64,000 nucleotides of DNA, from NCBI RefSeq assembly GCF_023650955.1, contig NZ_CP098039.1, positions 1,426,001 through 1,490,000 of the forward strand. The letters run 5' to 3'. The translations under genes and the position numbers were made by a program. The stretch is from Thermosynechococcus sp. HN-54. Lineage in GTDB: Bacteria > Cyanobacteriota > Cyanobacteriia > Thermosynechococcales > Thermosynechococcaceae. Of this stretch, positions 1 through 9,260 are shown piece after piece. How positions within the stretch are numbered: position 1 is the first letter of the stretch; every line of letters starts with the position of its first letter. A model generated the notes under the pieces. That model ran no database searches, was not told where the DNA came from, and was given only the letters and a program-made list of their open reading frames with translations.

Positions 1-1
1 T

Positions 2-235
2 GCCGTGTCGCTGATGGCAATCTCGATGATTTTGCCAATTCCCGGCACCAACACCATTCCTGCCATGGGCATTTTTACGATTGGCTTTGGTCTTTTGGAT
101 GACGATGGTTTGATTAGTCTGGCAGGGGTAGTCATTTCTCTGATTGGTTTAGCGGTGACCACCTCCATTCTGGTTGCCCTTGCGTGGGGGGGGAATAGTC
201 TCCTCGATGTATTGAAGGCTTGGCTCCATTCGTAA
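2..235 (+). CDS. ExoD family membrane protein, C-terminal end (partial)
   Basis: The reading frame is open to the left edge, so only about the last 78 residues are present. They hold a PxPGTN-type segment followed by a glycine-rich hydrophobic stretch and a second hydrophobic stretch near the C-terminus, which matches the end of the ExoD family (named after a Rhizobium exopolysaccharide gene; biochemical role poorly defined). Membrane location is inferred from the hydrophobic segments. The next gene follows after 33 nt on the same strand and may be co-transcribed. Confidence 0.7.
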   Translation, partial: AVSLMAISMILPIPGTNTIPAMGIFTIGFGLLDDDGLISLAGVVISLIGLAVTTSILVALAWGGNSLLDVLKAWLHS

Positions 236-268
236 CATAGGGAGTAATCTCTTTCACGACTCAAGGAA

Positions 269-871
269 ATGAGAACCCTATCCCCTCCCAAGTCCTGTAG
301 CCGATGGTTGAGTGCCGTGGGGGCGATCGCTCTATTAGGGTTGCATCCCCTCAGAACGGCTGCTAATACCTCAACAGAAAACTTACCGCCAGCAGTTGCG
401 GGGGCGATCGCGCTCCCCGTCAATGAAAAGCAAGTTGTGGTTAGTGAGCAACCCTCGGCAGTGGGCTTAACGGTACCGAGTCTCTGGTGGGCAGTTCAGC
501 AGTTTGGTGACGAGGTGATTCAACGCTGGCAGGCCTTTCCAGCCATCACAGCACCAGGAGGCAGAATTGAAGCTTTTGTGTCTCCTTCTGCTTGGGGACG
601 CTTGCCCTATTTACGGCGCTTTGCCCTGATCAATCAGTTGGGCAATGCCAGTCGCAGCTTTGGCTATCAGTTGATCCTGCGCGATCGCCGGCAGGTCATT
701 TATGGTGCCTACACCTGTCAATTTGATGCCCTACCCCTTGAATACCTGCCAGAAGTCACCGATGCAGCAGGCAACCCGATTCCTTTTTTCCCACCCAGTA
801 CGGAACTCGACTGTCAAGTATGGGTCAATCCCAATATTCCCGTCATGTTCCCAACTCAAGGACTTCGCTAA
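269..871 (+). CDS. Secreted or membrane-anchored protein of unknown function
   Basis: A 200-residue protein that I do not recognise. Residues 1-33 look like a signal sequence: basic start (R2, K8, R12) and a hydrophobic core at about 14-26, ending near an Ala-Ala-Asn site. The rest is soluble-looking with two cysteines (in YTCQF and ELDCQ) that could form a disulphide after export. It follows the ExoD-like gene by 33 nt and its stop lies 11 nt from the end of the convergent aminotransferase gene. Secretion is inferred; no catalytic motif is visible. Confidence 0.6.
   Translation: MRTLSPPKSCSRWLSAVGAIALLGLHPLRTAANTSTENLPPAVAGAIALPVNEKQVVVSEQPSAVGLTVPSLWWAVQQFGDEVIQRWQAFPAITAPGGRIEAFVSPSAWGRLPYLRRFALINQLGNASRSFGYQLILRDRRQVIYGAYTCQFDALPLEYLPEVTDAAGNPIPFFPPSTELDCQVWVNPNIPVMFPTQGLR
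323..330. repeat. HIP1 palindrome GCGATCGC (example of many)
   Basis: The octamer GCGATCGC recurs across the window, for instance at 323-330, 404-411 and 33924-33931, inside genes as well as between them. HIP1 is over-represented in many cyanobacterial genomes. I see none in the decayed island 33969-37028. Confidence 0.9.
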
Positions 872-882
872 AAGGACTGTAT

Positions 883-1740
883 CTAGGCCAGAGTCGCCTT
901 TTCCATCACTGTTAATAACTCCCGCCATAACTTTTGGGTCACAGGTCCCGGACAGGTTGGAAAGATCACCTCATCCACTTGGCGAATCGGCATTAGAAGG
1001 CGCACCGATGAACTAAGAAAGCCCTCACTGGCCGTCGCTAGATCCTGCGGGCTGAGAATCACTTCCCGATGGGGAATACCCAAGTCTGCAACGATCTGCA
1101 ATAGGGTAGCTCGTGTAATTCCGTGGAGCATGCCAACGGCGGTGGGGGGTGTCTCGACCACACCATCACGGACAATCCAGAGGTTACTGGTCGTGGCCTC
1201 GGTCATCTGCCCTTGGGCATTGAGCAGCAGGGCATCCTCAAAACCCGCTTGCTGCGCTTCCAAGAGTGCCAAGATATTGTTGAGGTAATTGCCGGTTTTG
1301 GCGGCAGGATCAAGGGCAGCAGTGCTCGTGCGTTGCCGCTTGGCAATGGTCAGGCGAATTCCCTGTTCATTCAGCGTGGGTTCGGGGACGATCGCCATCA
1401 ACACAATCAATAATCTGGGCTGGGTGTTCGGTTCTGGCAATAGCCCAATGCGGCGATCGGCACCACGGGTAACAACAATGCGGATATAGTATTCTCCAGG
1501 CGGCGCCGCTGCTAACGTGCGTTGAACTTCGTGGGTAATGTACTCGTCAGACCACGGCACAGTCATGTAGAGATAGGCCGCTGAGGCGCGCAACCGTACG
1601 AGGTGCTCTGGTAGGGCAAAGGGAATCCCCCGGTAGGTACGAATCACTTCATAAACGCTATCGCCGTAGAGAAACCCGCGATCAAGCACAGAAATCGAGG
1701 CCTCTGGCGTAATTACCCCATCCAAATTGCAGAGCAACAC
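883..1740 (-). CDS. Class IV PLP aminotransferase (branched-chain / D-amino acid / aminodeoxychorismate lyase group)
   Basis: A 285-residue fold-type IV PLP enzyme. The N-terminus has the SVLDRGFLYGDSVYEV signature of the family, the PLP lysine is K148 in the AAKTGNYLNN segment, and the EATTSNLW and SSSVR cofactor-phosphate segments follow. Members of this family are BCAT, D-amino acid transaminase and PabC (4-amino-4-deoxychorismate lyase, folate pathway); the sequence alone does not decide, although the short length fits PabC/DAAT better than BCAT. The start is GTG at 1740. It lies 12 nt downstream of the DUF1825 gene on the same strand, so the two are probably co-transcribed. Confidence 0.8.
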   Translation of the reverse strand: MLLCNLDGVITPEASISVLDRGFLYGDSVYEVIRTYRGIPFALPEHLVRLRASAAYLYMTVPWSDEYITHEVQRTLAAAPPGEYYIRIVVTRGADRRIGLLPEPNTQPRLLIVLMAIVPEPTLNEQGIRLTIAKRQRTSTAALDPAAKTGNYLNNILALLEAQQAGFEDALLLNAQGQMTEATTSNLWIVRDGVVETPPTAVGMLHGITRATLLQIVADLGIPHREVILSPQDLATASEGFLSSSVRLLMPIRQVDEVIFPTCPGPVTQKLWRELLTVMEKATLA

Positions 1741-1752
1741 TCGCCGTCTCCC

Positions 1753-2076
1753 CTAGGGTTGGCGTTCCACTTCGGCTTTCATGCGCTCAAGGGTTTGATG
1801 CATTTGATCAAACATGGTTTGGGGAGACATACCAAACTGGCTGAGTTGTGTTTCCAATTGTTTGATGGTCATCTGCGCCATAAAGTCATCAGACAACTCA
1901 AACCGCTTCATAAAAATACGGTAGCGGTCCATGAGTTCTTCCATTTTTTCGATATAAATTTTCTTCCCTTCGCGGTCAAACTTGCCGTACTCGGAGCTAA
2001 GCTGCATCAACTGCTGGTAGTCCTGAAACAGGCGTTGTGCTTCCTGTTGAACAATTTCCGAATCAAAGAATCCCAT
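1753..2076 (-). CDS. DUF1825 family protein
   Basis: A 107-residue, mostly helical, highly charged protein beginning MGFFDSEIVQQEAQ, which I recognise as the cyanobacterium-specific DUF1825 family. No function is known. The frame extends ten codons further upstream, but the ATG at 2076 matches the conserved family start, so the shorter form is chosen. No signal peptide or membrane segment is seen; a cytoplasmic location is inferred. The class IV aminotransferase gene follows after 12 nt. Confidence 0.8.
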   Translation of the reverse strand: MGFFDSEIVQQEAQRLFQDYQQLMQLSSEYGKFDREGKKIYIEKMEELMDRYRIFMKRFELSDDFMAQMTIKQLETQLSQFGMSPQTMFDQMHQTLERMKAEVERQP

Positions 2077-2161
2077 ATGACTCTGCCCGATACAGCAACA
2101 ACCCAAATGCCAACGATTGACCGTTTGGTTTGTTATCTAGTTGCATTCTATCAAAGGCACT

Positions 2162-3187
2162 TTAGGCGGGGGTGAGAGGGAAAACCGATCCTTCGCTCAA
2201 GGTCTGTGCCCAAGCGATCGCCGCCAGAAAACTCTGTGGGTCTGCCATCCCTGTACCCGCAATATCAAAGGCCGTACCGTGATCCGGAGACGTACGAATA
2301 AAGGGCAGGCCAATCGTCGTATTCACCGCTTCCCGAAAGGCCAGCATCTTCACGGGAATCAATCCCTGATCATGGTAAAGCGCGAGGTAGGCATCGTAGG
2401 CAGTTGCCGGGGCAGGGCGTCCCCACCACGCATCGGCAGCCCCAATCCAGAGGGTATCGGGGGGCACAGGGCCAATCAGTTCAACTTGGGGATACTGCTG
2501 CTGGGCTGCTGCGAGCCATGGAATCAGCCAAGTCACTTCTTCTTTGCCTAAGTGTCCCTGCTCACCACTGTGGGGATTCAAGCCAGCAATGGCAATCCGA
2601 GGCCGCTCCAGATGCCGCCGCTCCCTCAGAAACTGCACAAGGAGCGTGAGTTTTTCATTGAGGTATTCAGGGGTCAGTGCTTTAGGGACCGCTTGCAGGG
2701 GGATATGGGTAGTCGCGAGTAAAGTGGTCAGCACCCAGTTGGTTAGGGGCGATCGCCCCAAGAACAACATGCCGACGTTAGCGGTTCCTGTGAAGTGAGC
2801 CAGCACTTCTGTTTGACCGGGAAAAGCATAGCCTGCCGCCTGCCAACTGGCCTTAGAAATTGGTGCCGTCACAATCCCTGCTACATCGCCGGCGATCGCC
2901 CGCTGAATGGCGGTTTCTAAGTAAGCAAAGCTCGCCGCCCCACTGGCAACACTAGGTTGTCCCGGCACAATCCTCTCATCGAGGGGATGCTCCCAAATCT
3001 GAAGCTGGGCGGGATCAATGGCCATCTGTCCCTGCTGACAGAGGCGAGTATACGTTCCCTCTAATATTGTGCCGGTACCAGCAATAAAAAACTGCCCTAA
3101 CAGGTCTGAGGGCAGGTAAGCTAGGGCTTTCAGGAGAATTTCTGGGCCAATGCCCGCTGGATCCCCAAGGGTGAGGGCAAGGGACAT
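2162..3187 (-). CDS. pdxA: 4-hydroxythreonine-4-phosphate dehydrogenase PdxA
   Basis: PdxA oxidises 4-phosphohydroxy-L-threonine with NAD in pyridoxal 5'-phosphate synthesis and needs a divalent metal. The 341-residue product begins with LTLGDPAGIGPEI and has the TAPISK, HTGQ-like (FPGQTEVLA) and YHDQGLIPVK segments typical of the family, the last supplying metal-binding His/Asp residues. ATG 3187 gives the usual length; upstream codons of the frame run into rpsA. It starts one nucleotide after the rpsA stop codon, so it is probably translated from the same message. DXP-independent PLP synthesis in this organism is not tested by this window. Confidence 0.93.
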   Translation of the reverse strand: MSLALTLGDPAGIGPEILLKALAYLPSDLLGQFFIAGTGTILEGTYTRLCQQGQMAIDPAQLQIWEHPLDERIVPGQPSVASGAASFAYLETAIQRAIAGDVAGIVTAPISKASWQAAGYAFPGQTEVLAHFTGTANVGMLFLGRSPLTNWVLTTLLATTHIPLQAVPKALTPEYLNEKLTLLVQFLRERRHLERPRIAIAGLNPHSGEQGHLGKEEVTWLIPWLAAAQQQYPQVELIGPVPPDTLWIGAADAWWGRPAPATAYDAYLALYHDQGLIPVKMLAFREAVNTTIGLPFIRTSPDHGTAFDIAGTGMADPQSFLAAIAWAQTLSEGSVFPLTPA

Positions 3188-3188
3188 C

Positions 3189-4181
3189 CTAGGCTTCTTG
3201 GAGAATCGGCTCAGCCGTATCGTCTTCAGTGGCTTCGGGAATGTCTTCAATCACTTCCTCAGTGGTCTCTGCTGTGGCCTGCTGCTGTTGTTGCAGGAGT
3301 TGCTGACGATAGCGCTCTGCCATCTCTTCAGCCTTTTCATAGACCAACTGCGGATTTTTCACCATGTCACCGGGTTCTGGCTCCAGTTGCTTAGTGGAAA
3401 GGGAAATCCGACCCCGCTCAGCATCAAGGTCAATAATCATCACCTTGACTTGGTCATTGACATTGAAAACACTGTGGGGAGTATCAATATGATCGTGGGA
3501 AATCTCGGAAATGTGCAGCAGACCGCTAACACCACCAATGTCAATGAAGGCACCGTAGGGCTTGATCCCACGCACGGTTCCAACCACCACTTCGCCCACT
3601 TCCAATTTGTTCATCTTGCGCTCGACAAGGGCACGGCGGTGGCTGAGGACGAGGCGGTTGCGCTCTTCATCCACTTCTAAAAACTTCAAGGGCAGCTCTT
3701 CACCCACCAATTCTTCTTTGTTGACACGGGTGCTGATGTGGGAACCGGGAATAAAGCCCCGCAGCCCCTCAATGCGCACAAGGGCACCCCCACGGTTGGT
3801 GGCAAAGACTTGAGAACGAACGGTGGCATCTTCCGCTTGTAGTTGGCGAACGCGCTCCCAAGCCCGCATGTACTCGATACGACGAATCGAGAGGGTAAGC
3901 TGACCTTCTTCGTTTTCATCCGCCAAGATAAAGAATTCGCGGGTTTCGTTGGGTTGCAGGACTTCTTCCGGACTGTCAATCCGGTTGATAGACATTTCTT
4001 GAATGGGGATGTAGGCAGCGGTTTTCGCACCGATGTCAATCAGGGCACCCTTCGGTTCGATGCTAAAGACGGTGCCAGCAACAATGTCGCCGGGGTTGAA
4101 GTGGTAATCGTACCGGTCGAGTAAGGCTGCAAAATCAGCATGCGTAAAGCCCACGTCTAACGTTTTTTCCTGATTGACCAT
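3189..4181 (-). CDS. rpsA: 30S ribosomal protein S1
   Basis: A 330-residue S1 protein of the short cyanobacterial/chloroplast type with three S1 RNA-binding domains, at roughly residues 30-100, 117-185 and 200-268 (the last two contain the GALVRIEGLRGFIPGSH and GAFIDIGGVSGLLHISE blocks). The C-terminus is an acidic, glutamine-rich tail. It binds mRNA leaders on the small subunit. A strong AAAGGAG element lies upstream of ATG 4181. pdxA follows after one nucleotide. E. coli S1 has six domains; three is normal here and is not a truncation. Confidence 0.95.
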   Translation of the reverse strand: MVNQEKTLDVGFTHADFAALLDRYDYHFNPGDIVAGTVFSIEPKGALIDIGAKTAAYIPIQEMSINRIDSPEEVLQPNETREFFILADENEEGQLTLSIRRIEYMRAWERVRQLQAEDATVRSQVFATNRGGALVRIEGLRGFIPGSHISTRVNKEELVGEELPLKFLEVDEERNRLVLSHRRALVERKMNKLEVGEVVVGTVRGIKPYGAFIDIGGVSGLLHISEISHDHIDTPHSVFNVNDQVKVMIIDLDAERGRISLSTKQLEPEPGDMVKNPQLVYEKAEEMAERYRQQLLQQQQQATAETTEEVIEDIPEATEDDTAEPILQEA

Positions 4182-4404
4182 GCGAGTGTTTTCCTAGCTC
4201 CTTTAACGAAAATGGGGGTGTATAGTGAGTTGTCAAGCGGGCAGAAGTGGGTGCCATACGCAATCATACCAGCGATCGCTCGAACACTTTCTGACTGGAT
4301 CTACAATGTTAGCCTAGAGTTTGCCCGTTGGCTAGCGGCATCGCTAAAATTTTGCTCATTGAGGAAGATAAATGTTAATTTTTGTGTACTACTGCGGAGT
4401 GGCC

Positions 4405-4821
4405 ATGGCGCGATTGAACCGCCGACAGGTCAAGCAATTTTGGCAGGAGTTCCGCGAATTTGCCCTAAAGGGGAATGTCATTGATCTGGCGATCGCTGTC
4501 GTGGTGGGTGGTGCCTTTGGCCGCATTGTTACCTCTGTGGTCGAAGACCTGATTATGCCCTTGATCAATCCCCTGATTCCGGGGGGCGACTGGCGCGAAC
4601 TTACCATCGGGTCAGGGATTAGAATTGGCAAGTTTTTGGGCAGTTTACTCGACTTTGGGGTGATTGCCCTCAGCTTATTTATTCTCTTGAAACTCATTTT
4701 GCCCTTGCTACCCAAGAAACCCCCTGCACCCGAACAACGGGAGTGCCCCTACTGCTTGGAGTCCGTGCCCCTCAAAGCAACCCGCTGCCGTGCCTGCACC
4801 TCTGAACTACCACCGCTGTAG
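4405..4821 (+). CDS. mscL: Large-conductance mechanosensitive channel MscL with C-terminal zinc ribbon
   Basis: MscL opens under membrane tension to release solutes in hypo-osmotic shock. The 138-residue product has the conserved N-terminal segment FALKGNVIDLAIAVVVGGAFG (first membrane helix) and a second hydrophobic helix at about residues 75-100. After a proline-lysine linker there is a CPYC...CRAC zinc-ribbon-like tail (residues about 114-131) that E. coli MscL lacks. ATG 4405 is preceded by GGAG at 4396-4399; the frame extends 11 codons further but those codons are not MscL-like. The upstream gap to rpsA (223 nt) must hold two divergent promoters. Confidence 0.9.
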   Translation: MARLNRRQVKQFWQEFREFALKGNVIDLAIAVVVGGAFGRIVTSVVEDLIMPLINPLIPGGDWRELTIGSGIRIGKFLGSLLDFGVIALSLFILLKLILPLLPKKPPAPEQRECPYCLESVPLKATRCRACTSELPPL

Positions 4822-4832
4822 GAGTCTTCGTA

Positions 4833-6104
4833 ATGCGACAGTGGCAACGCTGCATCTGTGGGCTATTGGTGGGGCTATGGTTGGCCATCCTAAGCAGTTG
4901 TGGCACAGCGCCGCCCACCCAAGGTATCCAGCTCGAATTTTGGACGATGCAACTGCAACCCAAGTTCACAGATTACTTCAACCGCCTCATTGCTGAATTT
5001 GAGACTCAACATCCCGGTGTCCATGTGCGCTGGGTAGATATTCCTTGGACGGCAATGCAGAGCAAAATTCTCATGGCGGTTTTAGCCGGCACTGCGCCCG
5101 ATGTGGTAAACCTGAACCCAGACTTTGCGGCGTTGTTGGCAGGACGCAATGCGTGGCTCAATCTCAATGACTATGTGCCGCCAGCGGTCCGCGAGCGTTA
5201 TCTACCCAATATTTGGCAGGCCACGACATTAGAGGGCAAGAGTTTTGCCGTACCTTGGTACCTCACTTCGCGGGTAACGATTTATAACAAGGCGATCCTT
5301 GCCGCCGCTGGGGTCGATCGCCCCCCGCAAACCTTTGCCGAGCTAGCCCGTGCAGCCAAGGCCGTGAAAGAGAAAACCGGCAAATACGCTTTCTTTATCA
5401 CAATGGTGCCCGAAGACTCGGCAGAGCTGATGCAGGCCATGGTGCAAATGGGGGTGAAGCTCGTGGATGATCAAGGCCGTGCCGCCTTTAATTCCCCTGT
5501 GGGCAAAGCTGTCTTTCGCTACTGGGCCGATCTGTACCAACAGGGACTCTTGCCACCTCAGGTGCTTACTGAAGGCCACCGCCAAGGGATTGAACTCTAC
5601 CAATCGGGACAAACCGCTTTATTGATGACCAGTCCAGAGTTTTTGAACACGATCGCCACCAATGCCCCCAGTATTGCCGCCGTTTCAGCACCCGCACCCC
5701 AATTGACAGGAGAGACAGGCAAGAAAAATGTTGCTGTGATGAATTTACTTGTGCCCCGCCAGAGCCGCCATCCTGAACTGGCCGTAGAATTTGCCCTCTT
5801 TGTTACCAATAATGAAAATCAACTGGCCTTTGCCAAGGAAGCCAATGTCCTGCCTTCTACTCAAGCCGCCCTATCAGACCCTTACTTTTGCACTGTGGGG
5901 GAAAATGCCACACCTGTAGACATTGCCCGAGCCGTTAGCGCCAGCCAAATGAGCCAAGCAGAAGTACTCATTCCTCCTCTGCGGGATATTAAAGAGCTGC
6001 AACGACTCCTCTACGAAAACTTGCAGGCAGTCCTCTTGGGACAAAAGACAATTGATCAGGCACTCATGGATGCTGAAACCGCATGGAATAGCCCTTTGGG
6101 ATAA
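4833..6104 (+). CDS. ABC transporter sugar-type substrate-binding lipoprotein
   Basis: A 423-residue extracytoplasmic binding protein of the MalE/UgpB family (family 1 solute-binding). A signal peptide ends in the lipobox LSSC with the lipidated cysteine at 23, so it is expected to be anchored at the periplasmic face of the inner membrane. The core shows LEFWT...FNRLIAEFE...IPWTAMQSKILMA and GTAPDVVNL, typical for oligosaccharide or glycerol-phosphate binding proteins. No permease or ATPase gene is adjacent; partners must be encoded elsewhere. It starts 11 nt after mscL on the same strand. The exact ligand cannot be read from sequence. Confidence 0.85.
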   Translation: MRQWQRCICGLLVGLWLAILSSCGTAPPTQGIQLEFWTMQLQPKFTDYFNRLIAEFETQHPGVHVRWVDIPWTAMQSKILMAVLAGTAPDVVNLNPDFAALLAGRNAWLNLNDYVPPAVRERYLPNIWQATTLEGKSFAVPWYLTSRVTIYNKAILAAAGVDRPPQTFAELARAAKAVKEKTGKYAFFITMVPEDSAELMQAMVQMGVKLVDDQGRAAFNSPVGKAVFRYWADLYQQGLLPPQVLTEGHRQGIELYQSGQTALLMTSPEFLNTIATNAPSIAAVSAPAPQLTGETGKKNVAVMNLLVPRQSRHPELAVEFALFVTNNENQLAFAKEANVLPSTQAALSDPYFCTVGENATPVDIARAVSASQMSQAEVLIPPLRDIKELQRLLYENLQAVLLGQKTIDQALMDAETAWNSPLG

Positions 6105-6171
6105 ATACTCCCGCTGAGTGTGAAGATTGAGAATGTAATGGTTGCAGCAGCAGCGGCACTTCAGGCTTCTA

Positions 6172-8046
6172 TCAAATCTCTACCCGCATGCCAAGCTCTA
6201 CCACTTGTTGCGGGGGCAGGCGAAAGTAGGTCATGGCGTCTTCAGCATTGCGATGCAACCAAGCAAAGATGACCTTTTGCCAGTAGGTCATGCCAGGGGA
6301 GGGGGTGGGAATGATCGTTCGGCGACCTACGAAGAAACTCATTGGTTCGTTGAGGGGAAGATTGAGGACACGTTGGCAGGTTTCAAGGGCGAGTAGGACA
6401 TCGGGGCGATCGCGAAACCCTGAGGTAAGGACAATTTGACAAATACCGACCGCCGTGACCGTGTAAGTCAGTTGCTCTGACAAAGGGACATAGGGTCGAT
6501 CCGCAGTCGCTAGATGAATAAAGAAAATTTGCTGGTGCAATACGTGGTTATGCTGGAGGTTTTGGATAAAGGTGGGTGGAATGGTCTGGGGTAGCGGTGA
6601 AAAGAAAACAGCCACCCCCGGCACACGAGCAATACCCTGACTAAGAAGTTCCTTGAGGGAGAAGTCCGCATTTGCTTGAAGGAGTTGCTGACGTAGCAGA
6701 ACCTGCCCTTGCCGCCATGTGACCAAGAGCACATAGATAATCCCGCCAAAGACCAGGGAATACCAGCCACCGTGGGGAATCTTGAGGGCATTTCCCAGCA
6801 GGAAAGCAATTTCAATAACGAGGATACTGACCCAGACGAGGCTCGTGTGCAGCATCGACCATCGCCACAAGTGCCTTGCCACTTGGATTAGGTAGAAGGT
6901 TGTAACCACCATGGTTAAGTTGACCGCCAAACCATAGGCACCTGAGAGTTGCGATGAGCTTCTAAAGGTAATCACCAAGAGCACAACAGTGACCAAGAGC
7001 AGCCAGTTAATCACAGGGATATAGATTTGACCCCGGTGATGATCATCTGTGACATTGATCCGCAGTCGGGGCAGATAGCCCAACTTAATGGCCGCAGCAG
7101 TCATCGAAAAAGCCCCTGAAATGACTGCTTGGGAAGCAATAACTGTGGCCAATGTACTGAGAATGACTAGGGGCAATACGCCCGCCGCTGGCACGAGATG
7201 GAAAAAGAGATTATGGGTAGCGGCTGGATGCTTGAGAATAAACGCACCCTGTCCAAGATAGTTTAGGGCAAGGGCAGGAAACACCAGACGGTACCATGCC
7301 AAGCGAATCGGCTGTATCCCCAAGTGTCCCATATCGGCATACATTGCCTCGGCACCCGTCAGCGCTAAAAACACCACCCCCAACAGAAAAAGACTTTGGC
7401 TGGGATGCGTGCGAAACAGTTCGACTCCCCACCAAGGATTGAGGGCGTTCAGAATTGTGGGGTGCTCGAAGATGTGAATTGCTCCAAGAATGCCCAAGGT
7501 CATAAACCAGAGAAACATGATCGGGCCAAAGACCTGCCCCACTTGAGTGGTACCCCGATGTTGAAACCAAAACAGCCCCCCAAGAATGACCACGGTCAGG
7601 GGAACGATCCAATTCCCAAAGTGGGGACTGAGTACCTCTAGCCCCTCAACCGCAGAGAGAACACTAATCGCAGGGGTAATCGTGCTATCGCCATAGAACA
7701 TGGCCGCCCCCACCAGACCGAAAATGATCGCCCAGCGCCGCCAGTGAGGATTGAGACGAATTCGTGAGAGGACAAGCGCCATGAGAGGAAAAATACCGCC
7801 TTCACCGCCATTGTCAGCGCGCAACGCAAAGGTTGCATATTTCAGCGTCGGAATGAGCACAAGCGCCCACAAGATCAGGGAGAGAATGCCGTAGATATTG
7901 GCGGGGGTAACTGCTAGTAGATGGAGGGGATTAAACGCCTCCTCAAAAGCATAGAGGGGACTAGTGCCGAGATCACCATAGACCACACCAAGGGCGCCCA
8001 AGAAGAGAAGTCGTGAGGGTTGGCGAGCAGCATTCGTTGTTGTCAT
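6172..8046 (-). CDS. kup: KUP/HAK/KT-type potassium uptake protein
   Basis: A 624-residue K+/H+ symporter. The start carries the family hallmark [15 protein letters not shown], followed by about twelve hydrophobic segments up to residue ~440 (including [15 protein letters not shown] and GAFSMT) and a soluble C-terminal cytoplasmic domain of about 170 residues. This length and layout fit the KUP family (TC 2.A.72). ATG 8046 lies 17 nt downstream of the stop of the aminotransferase gene on the same strand. It is convergent with the binding-protein gene; the 67 nt between show no clear terminator. Confidence 0.93.
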   Translation of the reverse strand: MTTTNAARQPSRLLFLGALGVVYGDLGTSPLYAFEEAFNPLHLLAVTPANIYGILSLILWALVLIPTLKYATFALRADNGGEGGIFPLMALVLSRIRLNPHWRRWAIIFGLVGAAMFYGDSTITPAISVLSAVEGLEVLSPHFGNWIVPLTVVILGGLFWFQHRGTTQVGQVFGPIMFLWFMTLGILGAIHIFEHPTILNALNPWWGVELFRTHPSQSLFLLGVVFLALTGAEAMYADMGHLGIQPIRLAWYRLVFPALALNYLGQGAFILKHPAATHNLFFHLVPAAGVLPLVILSTLATVIASQAVISGAFSMTAAAIKLGYLPRLRINVTDDHHRGQIYIPVINWLLLVTVVLLVITFRSSSQLSGAYGLAVNLTMVVTTFYLIQVARHLWRWSMLHTSLVWVSILVIEIAFLLGNALKIPHGGWYSLVFGGIIYVLLVTWRQGQVLLRQQLLQANADFSLKELLSQGIARVPGVAVFFSPLPQTIPPTFIQNLQHNHVLHQQIFFIHLATADRPYVPLSEQLTYTVTAVGICQIVLTSGFRDRPDVLLALETCQRVLNLPLNEPMSFFVGRRTIIPTPSPGMTYWQKVIFAWLHRNAEDAMTYFRLPPQQVVELGMRVEI

Positions 8047-8063
8047 GATGCAGTTGGGGGAGT

Positions 8064-9260
8064 TTAGCGACTGAGGCTATCGAAGCGGATATTGGCTTGA
8101 GCCATGCGTTTGAGGGCTTCCCCTAAACGATCACAATCGGCAATGAGGCTAATGCGCACGTATCCTTCACCCCCTTCGCCAAAGGCATTTCCTGGTGTCA
8201 CGACAACACCGGTTTCCTGAAGCAGCTTGAGGGCAAAATCTGTCGAACTCATGCCGACGGGTACGGGCACCCACAGGTACATGGTTGCTTGGGTTGGGGT
8301 GAGTTGCCAGCCAAGTTCATTCAAGCCTTGAATAAGAAAATCCCGCCGCTGCCGATAGCGATCGCACACGGAGGCAATGTAACTATCGGGCAGACTCAAG
8401 GCAACTTCTGCCGCCTTTTGCAAAACAGAAAATACCCCATAGTCCAAGTTGGTCTTGAGGGTACGCAGCCCCTGAATAATGTGGCGATTGCCGACGACAA
8501 AGCCAACGCGCCAACCCGCCATATTGTAGGTCTTGGAGAGGGTATGAAACTCGACGCCGATCTCTTTGGCAGCGGGAATTTCCAGCAAGCTTGTGGGTTG
8601 ATAGCCATCAAAGGCCAGTTCGGCGTAGCACAGGTCATGCACCAGTAGGATTTGATATTCGCGGGCAAAAGCAACGACTTCTTCAAAAAAAGAGCGGGGG
8701 GCGATCGCCGCCGTAGGGTTGCTGGGATAGTTGAAGTACAACACTTTGGCTTGACGGGCAATGTCACTGGGAATTTCACTGAGATCAATGAGCCAGCCCT
8801 TTTCCCGTTTCAGAATCAGGGAATAGATGTTGGCACCGGCGATCGCGGGTCCACGAAAATGGGCCGGATAGGCCGGACTAGGCACAAGGACAACATCCCC
8901 CGGATTCACATAGGCAAGGGCAAGGTGCGTCAGTCCTTCCTTTGACCCCAATAGAGGCAGGGCTTCACCATCGGGATCGAGGGAGACATTGTAGCGGCGC
9001 TGGTACCAACGGGTAATCGCTTGACGGAAAACCGCAGTGCCTTCAAAGGGGGGATAACCATGGTAGCTGGGTTCCTCAAAGGCGGCGATCGCTGCTTCAA
9101 TCACTGGACGCGGGGCGGAGCCATCGGGATTGCCCATACCCAAGTCAATGAGGTCGAGTCCCTGCTGGCGGGCTTTGAGCTTCAGTTCATCGAGGCGAGC
9201 AAAAACGTAGGGCGGCAATGCCCCAAGGCGATCGGCCGGTTGAATCCACTCTAACCCCAT
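8064..9260 (-). CDS. Class I/II PLP aminotransferase (aspartate/alanine/LL-DAP type)
   Basis: A 398-residue fold-type I aminotransferase. Visible features are YHGYPPFEG (substrate side), the [10 protein letters not shown] motif, HDLCYAEL (PLP-ring Asp and Tyr), the Schiff-base lysine K243 in [10 protein letters not shown], and the C-terminal arginine region YVRISLI. Close relatives are annotated as aspartate, alanine or LL-diaminopimelate aminotransferases; specificity cannot be settled here. Its ATG directly abuts the stop codon of the upstream iron-alcohol-dehydrogenase-like gene, so the two are probably translationally linked. Confidence 0.85.
   Translation of the reverse strand: MGLEWIQPADRLGALPPYVFARLDELKLKARQQGLDLIDLGMGNPDGSAPRPVIEAAIAAFEEPSYHGYPPFEGTAVFRQAITRWYQRRYNVSLDPDGEALPLLGSKEGLTHLALAYVNPGDVVLVPSPAYPAHFRGPAIAGANIYSLILKREKGWLIDLSEIPSDIARQAKVLYFNYPSNPTAAIAPRSFFEEVVAFAREYQILLVHDLCYAELAFDGYQPTSLLEIPAAKEIGVEFHTLSKTYNMAGWRVGFVVGNRHIIQGLRTLKTNLDYGVFSVLQKAAEVALSLPDSYIASVCDRYRQRRDFLIQGLNELGWQLTPTQATMYLWVPVPVGMSSTDFALKLLQETGVVVTPGNAFGEGGEGYVRISLIADCDRLGEALKRMAQANIRFDSLSR

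Noticed and set aside
4212-4484. 90-codon frame ahead of and overlapping mscL
   Set aside because: Lies in the divergent promoter region and in the wrong frame of mscL; no family resemblance.
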